Below are positions 55,501 to 64,000 of a stretch of 64,000 nucleotides of DNA, piece after piece. How positions within the stretch are numbered: position 1 is the first letter of the stretch; each line of letters starts with the position of its first letter. The notes beneath the pieces are model-generated. The model did not search any database. It was given only the letters and a program-made list of their open reading frames with translations, and was not told the origin of the DNA. The DNA is taken from the NCBI GenBank assembly GCA_012934845.2, contig WNNJ02003691.1, positions 124,001 through 188,000 of the forward strand. Reading direction: 5' to 3'. Made by a program: the position numbers and the translations under genes. The stretch comes from Pomphorhynchus laevis. Its lineage: Eukaryota; Acanthocephala; Palaeacanthocephala; Echinorhynchida; Pomphorhynchidae.

Positions 55501-58252
55501 TCCAGAGAACAGGGCTGTGGTATCATCAGCGTATATCTTTTACGTACCCATGAAAACCTGACGAGATTAAATTTCGCCTACTTAGATGGTCACGGATTTT
55601 ACGCGCAAGCGCTTTTTCGTAAATGGAGATGAGGGAGTTTTGAATCGAAATGGGCCGCAGATAATTAAGACATGAAATCGATTCCTTTTTGGGTAAAAAC
55701 ACACATCGACTAATATTTATGCCAGCAATATCGGACGGTAAGCTAATAGCATTGTGATGGCGACCTACTTTCTCTGACTGTCTGTCAAAAGCTGATAGAC
55801 CCGAGTGGAGATTGGCGCGTGGATTCTGGAGGTTCCGGAAGTGGCACACAGGAGTTTAGGATATATGTGACAGATAGATCCCTAACTCCTGAAGTTACAC
55901 CAAAGCAAAATTGTGTGGGGAGATAGAGTGGCTCCATAATTATGTAGGATAGTGACTCCTCCAAAACTTTGTCAAGATCCATGGTACCAATCCAAACCAA
56001 GGCTCTATCTTTCCAGCAGACAAACTTATATTTCTTCAATATCTTCCAGGAGGAAGCCTGAGAAGGATAAAGGTGAGCAATGCTTGTGCTATCGCTGCTC
56101 AGCTGGAACCTATATCTAGTGCTCCAGTATTCATTCGAGATGGCATGTCTGGCAGAAACAGTGAGATTGGGAAGATGTAGCATTTTGGTGAGGACCTTGA
56201 GTTTTGTTGGAGTGGGATTGTATATGCAACCTTTATAGGTATTCGAAAGCAAAGTGATAGCTTGCGATGAGAGGTAGGAATAAAATTCGGTCAAACTCTC
56301 ATTACCAAATCAAAGGAAGAGTTAGATAGCTGCCTGAAAGAAGGCCACTCTGATGGGATCAAAGTGAAACCTCCTTCTAAGCAACGTATCTTCTTCCTTC
56401 CGCCAACGAATTAGGTCATGAGAGGTGGTCTGTTTTTGGCGCGACTGCTCAGTACAGATGGGTTTCAATAACCACATCTTATGAAGCAGTAATATGTTGA
56501 GGAGAGAATTAGTTGTTGAGCAATGAAAGGTGGGGGACAATGATTTATAAATAAGGTAGTCGTTCCTGGCTCTGCGGAATGCTGCATTAATCCAACGACT
56601 AGTTCTGTCGTTGAAGTCACCAAGTAACTTGTTATAGCCACTACCTAAAATACGGTCCAGGAGTTAACGGTTCTTGTGAATTTCCCCTAGCCTATATAGA
56701 TATTGGCTATACTGATTCGTTTCCCGTTCTTACAAAGTGATATAGCTAAACAAGACAGGGCTAGACAGAAATAGTTTTAAAGGAAATATGATCGTAAAAA
56801 GCATTTAACTAGAGTTAAAAGACCTTGAGATGAAGATGAGTGAGGAGGGGTTATGTACGGAGTAAATTGTTTGTAAATGTGCTTAGGGATAAATTGAGTA
56901 ATGTCCTGGGGGAGACGGATAGACCGCGTCTCCTGAAGGACTATAACATCTGCATCTCTACCAGATAGAAGCCTAAGGGCGGAATCACCTCCCGAATTCC
57001 ACTGAAGAATATTCAGTGAAGGCCCATGATTACTTCCCATTGTGTTACGTCAGCTGGAGTGGGATGCCCCTTCTAGCCCAGATCAGAGGTGGAAAGGCTG
57101 CCATTCCCACACCCAGCCGGACAAGTTAGAGACACTTGCCCACAAACGTTATCTTAATTTCTCGTCGTGATCCCATCTGTCAATCTCCATAGGTTTCAAT
57201 TATGCTTGGTAATTGTAAAAGGAGGCACTGTCTTGGAAGATGGCAGGATTGGTTTTTCGAAAGAGGATGTGAATCTCCTCTTAGAATTCATACTTGAAGA
57301 ATTTGATTTTGCTCTCTTCTTTAAAAATTTAGCAACAGGAAGAGAGATTATGGAAGGCTTAGAGGGTGTCATTGCTAAACTGGAAATCAGTGATTCAATC
57401 GATCGAGATAATATCAGTAATATTTACTGACGAAAAAATAGGCTTTCCTACTAGAGTTCCTTTATGTGAACAATTTTATTGAACTTGCCAAAAGAGGTGG
57501 CTAAGTCCGAGGATACGAAGGATATCCTGAAGTAGTTATTCATCACTTTTGCAGCGTTAATCATAACTCTATTAGGTTGTGTATTAATAAATTTTCTTAG
57601 AAATTCGTTGAAATACTTTTTTTGCATTGGAATTGTGGGAGTAATGCTAACAAGATTAACGATATTCTTAATCAGACGAAGCTACTCCATTTCACGATTT
57701 AGAACAGTAAAATTACCAACCTTAATTTCTTCAGTCTGCATGAGCAGTTACTTGATGTTATCACATAGAGCTTTCTTTAGGCTTTCTAATATGAAGTTCA
57801 GATGTTATATTTTCAAATATAACAGCTTAACGTGATTACGTGATAATCACGTGATTCGATAATGTTTCAATCCTTACTTGGATCTTTATCAAGATCCCAG
57901 TAAGAATCCTAGCGTCATATAAAATTCAACAATACGTAAAATCAAAAGATGAGCTTTTATATTTTTAAACGTTTCGAGCAGCGCAATCATACATATATGC
58001 ACTCACATTACACGGAAGAAATCACAAAAAAATCAATGGTTAGTCAAGTTGATATGTTGCAATTTGAATTTCTTATAATTGTCACATCCAAGAATTTCGT
58101 GACTTTCCGGTTTTCTATACATGGCTGTTGATATAATAAAAGCGTCCTACAACGGATCCTGAAAGCAGTTAACCTCTTCATTCAAGAAGAGGTTAACTTC
58201 TTTATATATAATCGTAGATGTTGTCATATATACATATAAATGCAACATATGG

Positions 58253-58333
<81 letters not shown>

Positions 58334-61300
58334 AAAAGTTTTAGATTTGAAAAAGGCCGGACGGCCGAAACGTAATAAATAATCTGCCAGTTTTTTGTCG
58401 AGTTTATAAAATTGTCTATAACAATATATTGCCGAATTCCGACAAGCGAATCCTCGACGGTGGTCAATGGAACAGTCTGAAGTATATAGCCGTATTCATG
58501 ATCGAATCCCACTAAACAAGCAGAAATCTAGAGCACTAGCCCACATGCAATTCTTACGTTGCTGTATGGATGCAAAGGTGATTCCACGAGCACTACGATT
58601 AAAGAAACCACTCGCTGTAAATTTGAATTTGGTCGATAGCAACTATGCAACGAGGATGATGACTGAATGGAGACGAGCTCAGAACGATTGCAGTCGATGA
58701 ATGATGAACATTCTACTCCATTTTAATACGCACGTCCTAAACGCATCAAAAGTAGTTATTGATCAAAATTTGTATTCCGAGCTAATGGGAAAGAAAATCA
58801 ATAAACTCAAACGATTACATGTTCCGATATTGGAGAATGAATTTAAACAAATAAGATATTTTCCCAATAGAAAAGTCCGGAATCTCAGAAACCATTGAAA
58901 TAATAAGCGCAATAGACAAGATATTCAAGCACAACAAGTAATTACAACGATTCCAGAGGATCATGAGCAGAGTGAGGAATTCAGAGAGCCGTTGTTAACC
59001 GAAGATGGGCAGCAAGCAATAGTGACGCAGAGAAATCTAAGGCGCAATAAGCAAATAATATTCGACATTGAGCACTCAAACGGTGTAAATTTAACGGAAA
59101 ACGAAAACATATTGCTTAACTTAGGTTCAAACTTTGCGTTCACACCTGTAGGAGTTGATAGGTATAGTTTAGCAAATACCATTAAGCGGAGGGCTACCCA
59201 GGTTTTCTCATCGGTTCAGGATAATGAATTAAGATTGAGGTATATAAACGATTTTGGCCGCAGAATGTTTAAAAAATTCATTACAGTAAACCCGTCCCCG
59301 CCAATTTCGAATATATATCCCGCTGATTACCAAACCCTCCGAAATCTAAAGGCTAGAAAAGATGTAGTCATTAAAAAGGCAGATAAGGGCCCTCAAGCGG
59401 TAGTATGGAGTAGACAGGAATATGTAATTGAGGGCAAACGAAAGCTAAACGAGCCCACATATCAAAGAGTAGAATATGCACAACTGGCTATTAGCAATCT
59501 ATTAGTGAGAAACCACATCGATGAATTTGTCGCCAGAAAAGTTTTGTCCGTTACGGATGCATATGAATTGAGACAGGATACACCCCGTTTTGGCATATTT
59601 TACATGGTCCCGAAAGTTCACAAGCGTCAGAGACCTTATGTCGGTAGACCAATTGTCAGCTGCTTAGGGACTCCCACCGAACATTTATCTAGGCGTATTC
59701 ATACGTATCTTAAGCCGCTTCTACAGTTTGTGCCAGCACATATAGATTCCACCGTGGACTTTATTCGAAAATTAGAAAGAGAGAAAGCTACATGGCCAGT
59801 AAACTGTGTACTTGTTACCGCCGATGTTCAAAGCCTGTACACAAATATTCCGACGGAAGGTGCCTTAGAGGCAATTGCGGCTTTAATGGATAGAGCAGAT
59901 TGGTCAGAGTCGATGAAAGATTTCATACTGAGATCAGCGGAATTGATACTCAGAAATAATCTGTTAGAATTTGAAAACGAATATTTTATTCAAAAGGCAG
60001 GTACTGCAACGGGTACATCGTTCGCACCAACGCTCTCTATTATATATATGGGTTTGTTAGAATCTAAATGGCTTGATATTGAAGAGGTCCAACCATTATG
60101 CTATTGTCGATACATAGACGACATATTTTTCGCATGGCCAGGCAGTTCTGAGTGTTTATCTGCATTTAAAAATAAAATAAATAACGTTGGACAATTGCAA
60201 TTAATGTTTGAGGAAGGTTCATCGGTAAATTTTCTAGATCTCACAATCTATCGTAAAGAAGGGACATACAAGTCAACGTTTTATCGAAAACCGGAATCAG
60301 TGCCTCTTCACCTACACGCAAACAGTGCTCATCCACATTCTCTGAAAAGGCATATTATTTACAATGAGGCTTTACGTATAAAACGGGCATGTTCTGAAAA
60401 TATTGAGTTTGAACATCACATTTCCAAAATGGTGGAACAATTCGTTAACCGCGGGTATACACGAAATATGATTTATTCTCAAATTCGATCAGTAAGGCAA
60501 ATTACTCGTGAACAATCGCTACAATCGAAGGAAAGGTGTGAAGTTCTTTCAAAGAGAATAATAGTAGATTATCACCCTTTACTTGAAAGCTTTAGACGAG
60601 AAGTAAGATTATCAATGATGGATAATGAAAGTGTAGATGTTCCAGTAGTTGCATTTCGCACAGTTAATAAGTTGTCTGCAACTTTAATTAGGTCAAAGCT
60701 AAGTGCATTGGGCGCGAAGAAAGAAAATGTCAGCACCAAATGTGGAGATAAGCGATGTATGGCTTGTAAATCAATGCCCACAGTTAAAATGTTAATTTCT
60801 TCACAAACAGGGGCTGCGTTTCCTATAAAAGGTGCTAATAATTGCAAAAGTTGTCAGAATATTTATGTTGGCACATGTAGTATAGACGCATGTCAGATTC
60901 AATACGTAGGACAGACGTCTCTAAACTTGGCACGAAGGTTAAACATTAGAAGATCGCATACGCGCACCAGAAACATTAGTGATGGTATAGTGGATCATAC
61001 TTTAAGCCATAACGTCTCTGAATGTATGAAATATTGCGTATACGATAGTAGTATAAAAGATAATAAAAAGAGATTCGAACTAGAACAAAAGTTGATAGGA
61101 TTTTTATTTACAGAAACACCGCATGGGTGCAATGATAACTATCCTTTCGTGTGGCATGACGTTACATAGCATCTCTTTTATTATCTTTAAAGATTTCGTA
61201 GTTTTTCTTCTTGCACCGTTGTTTTGCATTGTGAACCTGTGTTTTAGATTTGAAAAAGGCCGGACGGCCGAAACGTAATAAATAATCTGCCAGTTTTTTG

Positions 61301-63237
61301 TCGAGTTTATAAAATTGTCTATAACAATATATTGCCGAATTCCGACAAGCGAATCCTCGACGGTGGTCAATGGAACAGTCTGAAGTATATATAAATATAT
61401 ATAAACTGCTTTCAGGATCCGTTGTAGGACGCTTTTATTATATCAACAGCCATGTATAGAAAACCGGAAAGTATATATATAAAACCGAAAGCGATTTTTC
61501 GCATTACCAATTTATAAAACCGAAAAGTATATATATAGTTATTGGTCCAACAAAAACAGAGATTAATTCTTTAATTAACCAAAAAAGTTTGAAATAGAAA
61601 AAGTTTAATAACCAAATAAGTTTAATAACATACAATTTTTGAAGAAGTCGCAAGGCGAAACGGTTTCGGTGTTGGTAGAGGCCACTGTTTTTTGTTAGTA
61701 GAGACCGATAACAATATTTCATATATTAACACTGAAATTCATTACATTGATAATTTCATATACTGAAGAACTTCTAGCTGTGCTGGATAGTTAGCTTAGT
61801 CGGTAAGGCGTATACCCACTGATCGAAAGAACCTAGGTATGAATCTGAGTGTGTAAGTGTTCAAAAGGAAACAACAACGGACAGATCCTTCTGATAATCC
61901 GGCTGTATCATTTCACGGCAGTAGGTATATGGAGTTGGAAGTAATAAAGGAATGATATCATAGCTAATTTTTCGATGACATTTAGTCATCGAAAAGTCGA
62001 ATAAACTATGCTTGTTTTTTGTAATTTCATTAATTTGATAATTAGCAATAAGATGGATATATAGCGCATATTAATAAACTATAAATCATGATTAATATTG
62101 TGTTTAGGTTACGGACACATCACGTGTAAAACTCAAACGGGCAAGATTGCAACTATAATCTATAGTCTATTTGGTATACCATTAATGATGCTGTTTAGTA
62201 CAAACATCGGTTCTTCTATGGCAACTTCATTTCGCTTCATTTTCCTTAAAGCGCTGAAAAATATACAAACCGGAAAACGAAAGAAAACGAGTAATTTTGA
62301 TGTTAAAACGGAAATCGTTAAAAATATCGACAAACACCCGACTGTTAGTCAGTTACGCCCAAAAGCAAAATCCACTCCGCTTCCAATGCCACCTAAAACA
62401 AGGCAGTTAGAAACAGCTAAAATACCGGATTATAATAACCATCGACAACAAAAAACTGTTATTGAAGCGTTATTAGTAAATGATACACAAAGAGAACAAC
62501 AAGCATCATATGCCATAGAAATAAACCGTGATCAGAAGGCGTTGCATCGCATTGATGAACTGATAGAAATCAGTGATCCTAGAATTCTTCGATCGTTGCC
62601 TGAACAAAATGAATTCTACAGTAACGATCTAGACATGGATACAGAAAGACGCATTGATCAGCTAATTAAAAATAGCGCAGTTGATATGAAATACTGTAGC
62701 AATTATGATAATGTTCATAATCATGACAATCTGGCGACGATTGGCAGCGTTAGAAGTTTGCTAATAGATACCACAACGCATTACGGACATTCAGCATCAC
62801 GTCCGCGGTCAAAGACACAGCAAATTAACATGTTTGATGATAATATCCCATTTCCTCTTGAAAATGCAGGACACATTATTACGGCAATGGAAAGCAATGA
62901 TGATGAAGATAGCCAGAAGCAAGAAGAACCCATACCCATTTTACTTGCTGGTCTAGTCCTATTTCTATATATGCTAGGCGGAGCGCTACTATTCGCAGGC
63001 TGGGAAAAGGAATGGTCATTTCTAAGTAGTTTCTATTTTTGTTTTGTTACACTAACCACTATTGGTTTTGGTGATTTTGTTCCCGGTAAAACCATCACAA
63101 GCTCATCACCCTATAAGTTCATTATTGCCACATGCTATATTGTGTTTGGCCTAGTTATCCTAGCAATGTGTCTTGATCTTGTTAAGGAAAGAATCATAAT
63201 GTTCTTCAAGAAGTGTACAAATAAAGTTGGTTTCTAA
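52538..63237 (+). CDS. Two-pore-domain potassium channel (K2P, TWK-like); exons 52538-52857, 54053-54177, 62108-63237
   Basis: The joined exons give 1575 nt, 524 residues. TM1 is in exon 1 ('VGLTMLMAAYIVLGGKLFEA', about 38-57). The first pore helix and filter straddle exons 2 and 3 ('WSFFGAVLYATTLVSTIG' then 'YGHI', filter at 147-151). TM2 is 'ATIIYSLFGIPLMMLF', TM3 'ILLAGLVLFLYMLGGALLF' (about 425-443), second filter 'TTIGFGD' (465-471) and TM4 'FIIATCYIVFGLVILAMCLD'. Such channels are dimers that set resting K+ leak at the plasma membrane. Introns: phase 2 after 52857 (CAG|GTGAAA) and phase 1 after 54177 (TATAG|GTAAGC) into TTTAG|GTTAC at 62108. The exon 2 acceptor could be three bases earlier (54050), adding one Ser. 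The TM2-TM3 cytoplasmic loop is very long (about 230 residues, charged, few hydrophobics) and the C-tail very short. Intron 2 is 7.9 kb and full of retroelements. Confidence 0.93.
53050..53071. other. Perfect 22-bp palindrome in K2P intron 1
   Basis: The left half is TATACCCTATA and the right half is its exact complement. Role unknown; it could be a hairpin or chance in AT-rich DNA. Confidence 0.5.
53195..53800 (-). mobile_element. LINE reverse transcriptase fragment (CR1/Jockey-like) in K2P intron 1
   Basis: Minus-strand frames contain, in order, 'GLDGISPVPVRILAPV', 'IPESWKIVTVVPIARG', 'SQHGFRPSRSCLANLLLSHE' and 'IDVIFLDFSHAFDRVPHEG', the last being RT motif A. These follow the fingers-to-palm order of CR1/Jockey-group LINEs. 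Several frame breaks. No endonuclease or 3' end was found. Confidence 0.8.
54178..54925. other. K2P intron 2, 5' part
   Basis: AT-rich intron with no recognised element before the LINE tail. Confidence 0.4.
54926..57830 (-). mobile_element. Decayed LINE with ORF1, AP endonuclease and partial reverse transcriptase
   Basis: Oriented on the minus strand and clearly less AT-rich than the intron. 57430-57830 decodes to ORF1-like pieces ('EEIKVGNFTVLNREME', 'NEFLRKFINTQPNRVM'). 57160-57400 is Ser/Lys-rich. 56777-57040 starts an AP endonuclease: 'LNILQWNSGGDSALRLLSG' with 'ADVIVLQETR'. 55526-55849 has RT 'CVFLPKKESISCLNYLRPIS' and 'IYEKALARKI'. It jumps almost directly to 'YADDTTALFSGRRYKDV' near 55515-55465, so the central palm between motifs is deleted. 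'VKYLGLTI' (about 55245) is the thumb. 54943-55134 is the last open piece. An inverted 'aaactttttccac/gtggaaaaagaaacttttt' stretch lies at 55330-55375. Clade unassigned. Confidence 0.8.
57831..58101. other. Intron segment with CACGTG-type palindromes
   Basis: 57830-57862 holds overlapping palindromes 'acgtgattacgtgataatca' and 'atcacgtgat'. The open frame 57949-58131 shows no recognised domain. Confidence 0.4.
58102..58170 (+). repeat. Inverted flank of the Penelope element, left arm
   Basis: The 69 bases are the exact reverse complement of 61404-61472, as far as I can read. The arm runs from 'actttccggttttctataca' to 'ggatcctgaaagcagtt'. It lies outside the left pseudo-LTR, separated by about 170 bp including the (TA)n tract. 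Confidence 0.9.
58255..58330. repeat. (TA)n microsatellite
   Basis: About 38 uninterrupted TA units directly before the left pseudo-LTR of the Penelope element. Likely length-polymorphic. Confidence 0.97.
58338..58488 (+). repeat. Penelope pseudo-LTR, left copy, with hammerhead-like stem
   Basis: 151 bases, apparently identical to 61241-61391 (offset 2903). It contains GGCC-GGAC-GGCC (58355-58366) followed by GAAACGU, the stem II and right core half of PLE hammerheads. The left half reads UUUGAAAAA where CUGANGA would be expected, so a functional ribozyme is unlikely. The coding frame begins inside this repeat (58467). Confidence 0.92.
58467..61169 (+). CDS. Penelope-like element polyprotein: RT plus C-terminal GIY-YIG endonuclease
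   Basis: One frame spans 58467-61169 with two in-frame TGA codons in its N-terminal fifth (ends of the pieces 58467-58700 and 58701-58898). The remaining 725-codon stretch is open. N-terminal 'MQFLRCCMDAKVIPRALRLK' is the usual PLE leader. RT: 'IKKADKGPQAVVW', 'FYMVPKVHKRQRPY', 'GRPIVSCLGTPTEHLSRR', 'TADVQSLYTNIP' (Asp about residue 278 from 58992), 'TATGTSFAPTLSIIYMG', 'YIDDIFF' (374-380), 'VNFLDLTIYRK'. A Cys cluster 'CGDKRCMACKS' precedes the GIY-YIG domain: 'IYVGTCS' (about 624), 'IQYVGQTSLNLARRL'. This is the classical Penelope order, the reverse of the Naiad at 40-43 kb. It sits in K2P intron 2 on the same strand as that gene. The TGAs suggest this copy makes no full-length protein. Confidence 0.93.
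61241..61391 (+). repeat. Penelope pseudo-LTR, right copy
   Basis: Matches 58338-58488 base for base as read. It starts 72 bases after the polyprotein stop and carries the same GGCC-GGAC-GGCC-GAAAC hairpin at 61258-61273. The lack of visible divergence implies a recent insertion or gene conversion. Confidence 0.92.
61404..61472 (-). repeat. Inverted flank of the Penelope element, right arm
   Basis: Reverse complement of 58102-58170, located 12 bases after the right pseudo-LTR. Confidence 0.9.
61480..61750 (+). repeat. Relic with PLE-like hairpin
   Basis: 61636-61670 reads UUUUUGAAGAAGUCGC, AAG, GCGAAACGG, with a short UCGC/GCGA pairing. The layout is the same (left half, stem, GAAAC) as in PLE pseudo-LTRs. 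It is followed by a doubled 'gttggtagaggcc/gttagtagagacc' phrase. It probably comes from another PLE family. Confidence 0.45.
61771..61960 (+). repeat. tRNA-derived SINE in K2P intron 2
   Basis: The head has an A box 'tagcttagtcgg' (61790-61801) and a B-box-like 'ggtatgaatct' (61835-61845) at normal tRNA spacing. A non-tRNA body containing 'cggacagatccttctgataa' follows. The acceptor stem does not close, so it is not a tRNA gene. It ends about 140 bases before the third exon. Confidence 0.65.
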
Positions 63238-64000
63238 TATGGTCGAATTTCAATAGTTAGACAACTAAATTATTTGTTTCGAAATACCAAAACCTGAATA
63301 CTGTATATTTTTCACGTTTCTTATATTTAATATTAACAGAATTTTGATTGCTGATTGTGTTGTTTTGTCTTTCCGATAATTGAAATTATCTAGATCTATT
63401 GAATTTATATAGTTGTGTGATGATTTATAATGTCTGCGTTCGTCTCCGTAAGATTCATAATGTTTAGAGAACCAGATTAACTCATAGTCGGGAGATTTAT
63501 ATTTAAAAATATGACTAAAAACAACCGTATTCTTTTGATATTATATACGTTTTGGAATATTAGAAGATGTTTAGTGTTAGATACAGCTTTGTGCCTTGCT
63601 TCGATATGTTTGATGACCGGTAATTATAATGATCAGCATTGAATTTGGATGTGATTTCTTACAGAGTAGCAGAATAAATGGATTTTCGTAGAACGTTTGT
63701 TAAGCCTGAAGGGCGAAAAATGCAAGAGTGGACATGAACATACGATAGTGCAATAAACATACTAATTCCTTGCACGAACCGGGCATTGATGCTTCGCGAA
63801 GTTGATTCAAATTAATGTGAAATCAGCTTTGCATTAAAATTCCTAATAATAATGTAATAATTGAAATGTGTGATATCAATAAGAGCTTAGTTATCACTTG
63901 AGCCATATGCTCCAAGCTAGTGATTGATGAACGCTCTTTTATGTATATCAAGTAAATGATCGCGATCTACATATTCTTTTGATTTTATGTCTGTTTGCAT
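63238..64000 (+). other. K2P 3' untranslated region and flank
   Basis: A canonical AATAAA lies at 63673-63678, about 435 bases after the stop, in an otherwise moderately AT-rich flank. No further gene was recognised before the window ends. Confidence 0.45.

Noticed and set aside
57167-57430. Plus-strand 87-residue acidic ORF
   Set aside because: It is antisense to the Ser/Lys-rich part of the minus-strand LINE.
58255-58512. Minus-strand ORFs ending in poly Tyr-Ile and their partner at 61104-61370
   Set aside because: They are antisense to the Penelope pseudo-LTR and the (TA)n tract.
58467-58898. Recoded TGA (selenocysteine or altered code) in the Penelope N-terminus
   Set aside because: The host reading frames I trust show no in-frame TGA and no recoding signal is visible. 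Ordinary mutation is simpler.

Overview
The window is animal DNA: AT-rich (roughly 70-75% A+T by eye), with spliced genes, long introns and many retroelements, tandem repeats and small decayed elements. Three host genes can be modelled. They are (1) a SET/I2PP2A (NAP1-family) gene, + strand, about 2120-6021, first exon not found; (2) a secreted Kunitz-domain gene, - strand, 22804 down to 10730, four exons with all three introns in phase 1; and (3) a two-pore-domain (K2P/TWK-type) potassium channel, + strand, 52538-63237, three exons with about 7.9 kb of transposon-filled second intron. The TWK-like channel, the Kunitz/mucin-like secreted protein and the PLE-rich repeat landscape suggest an ecdysozoan invertebrate, perhaps a nematode. 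The sequence alone does not settle the species.

Layout. 1-2.1 kb: repeats and a Naiad relic. 2.1-6.5 kb: SET gene. 7.1-9.35 kb: decayed reverse transcriptase with a C-terminal restriction-like endonuclease remnant. 10.7-22.8 kb: Kunitz gene; its introns hold a hammerhead ribozyme motif (11744-11779), hairpin repeats, a 1.2 kb duplicated block, a tRNA-derived SINE, a MITE and a Penelope-like remnant. 23.9-29.4 kb: several minisatellites and duplications. 29.8-37.8 kb: a satellite array of about 45 units of ~170 bp. 39.6-43.7 kb: a nearly complete Naiad-type Penelope-like element (PLE). 44.1-48.0 kb: a decayed LINE. 48.0-51.5 kb: dispersed satellite-related copies and tandem Naiad relics. 52.5-63.2 kb: the K2P gene, whose intron 2 contains two decayed LINEs, a young Penelope element with apparently identical pseudo-LTRs, and a tRNA-derived SINE.

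The main theme is a family of hammerhead-like RNA hairpins. One site (11744) has a textbook hammerhead core. At least four other repeat families carry a hairpin between a CUGA(A/U)GA-like left half and a GAAA right half. The stems differ between families but stay paired, so they covary. One of these families follows directly on the C-terminal coding tail of a Penelope-like element (18151-18328). The same unit makes up the 8 kb satellite array, which suggests the satellite arose from a PLE pseudo-LTR in a retrozyme-like way.

The host genes are unrelated in function: a histone chaperone/PP2A inhibitor, a secreted Kunitz protein and a leak K+ channel. Nothing indicates co-regulation. All coordinates and splice sites were read by eye and no similarity search was run.
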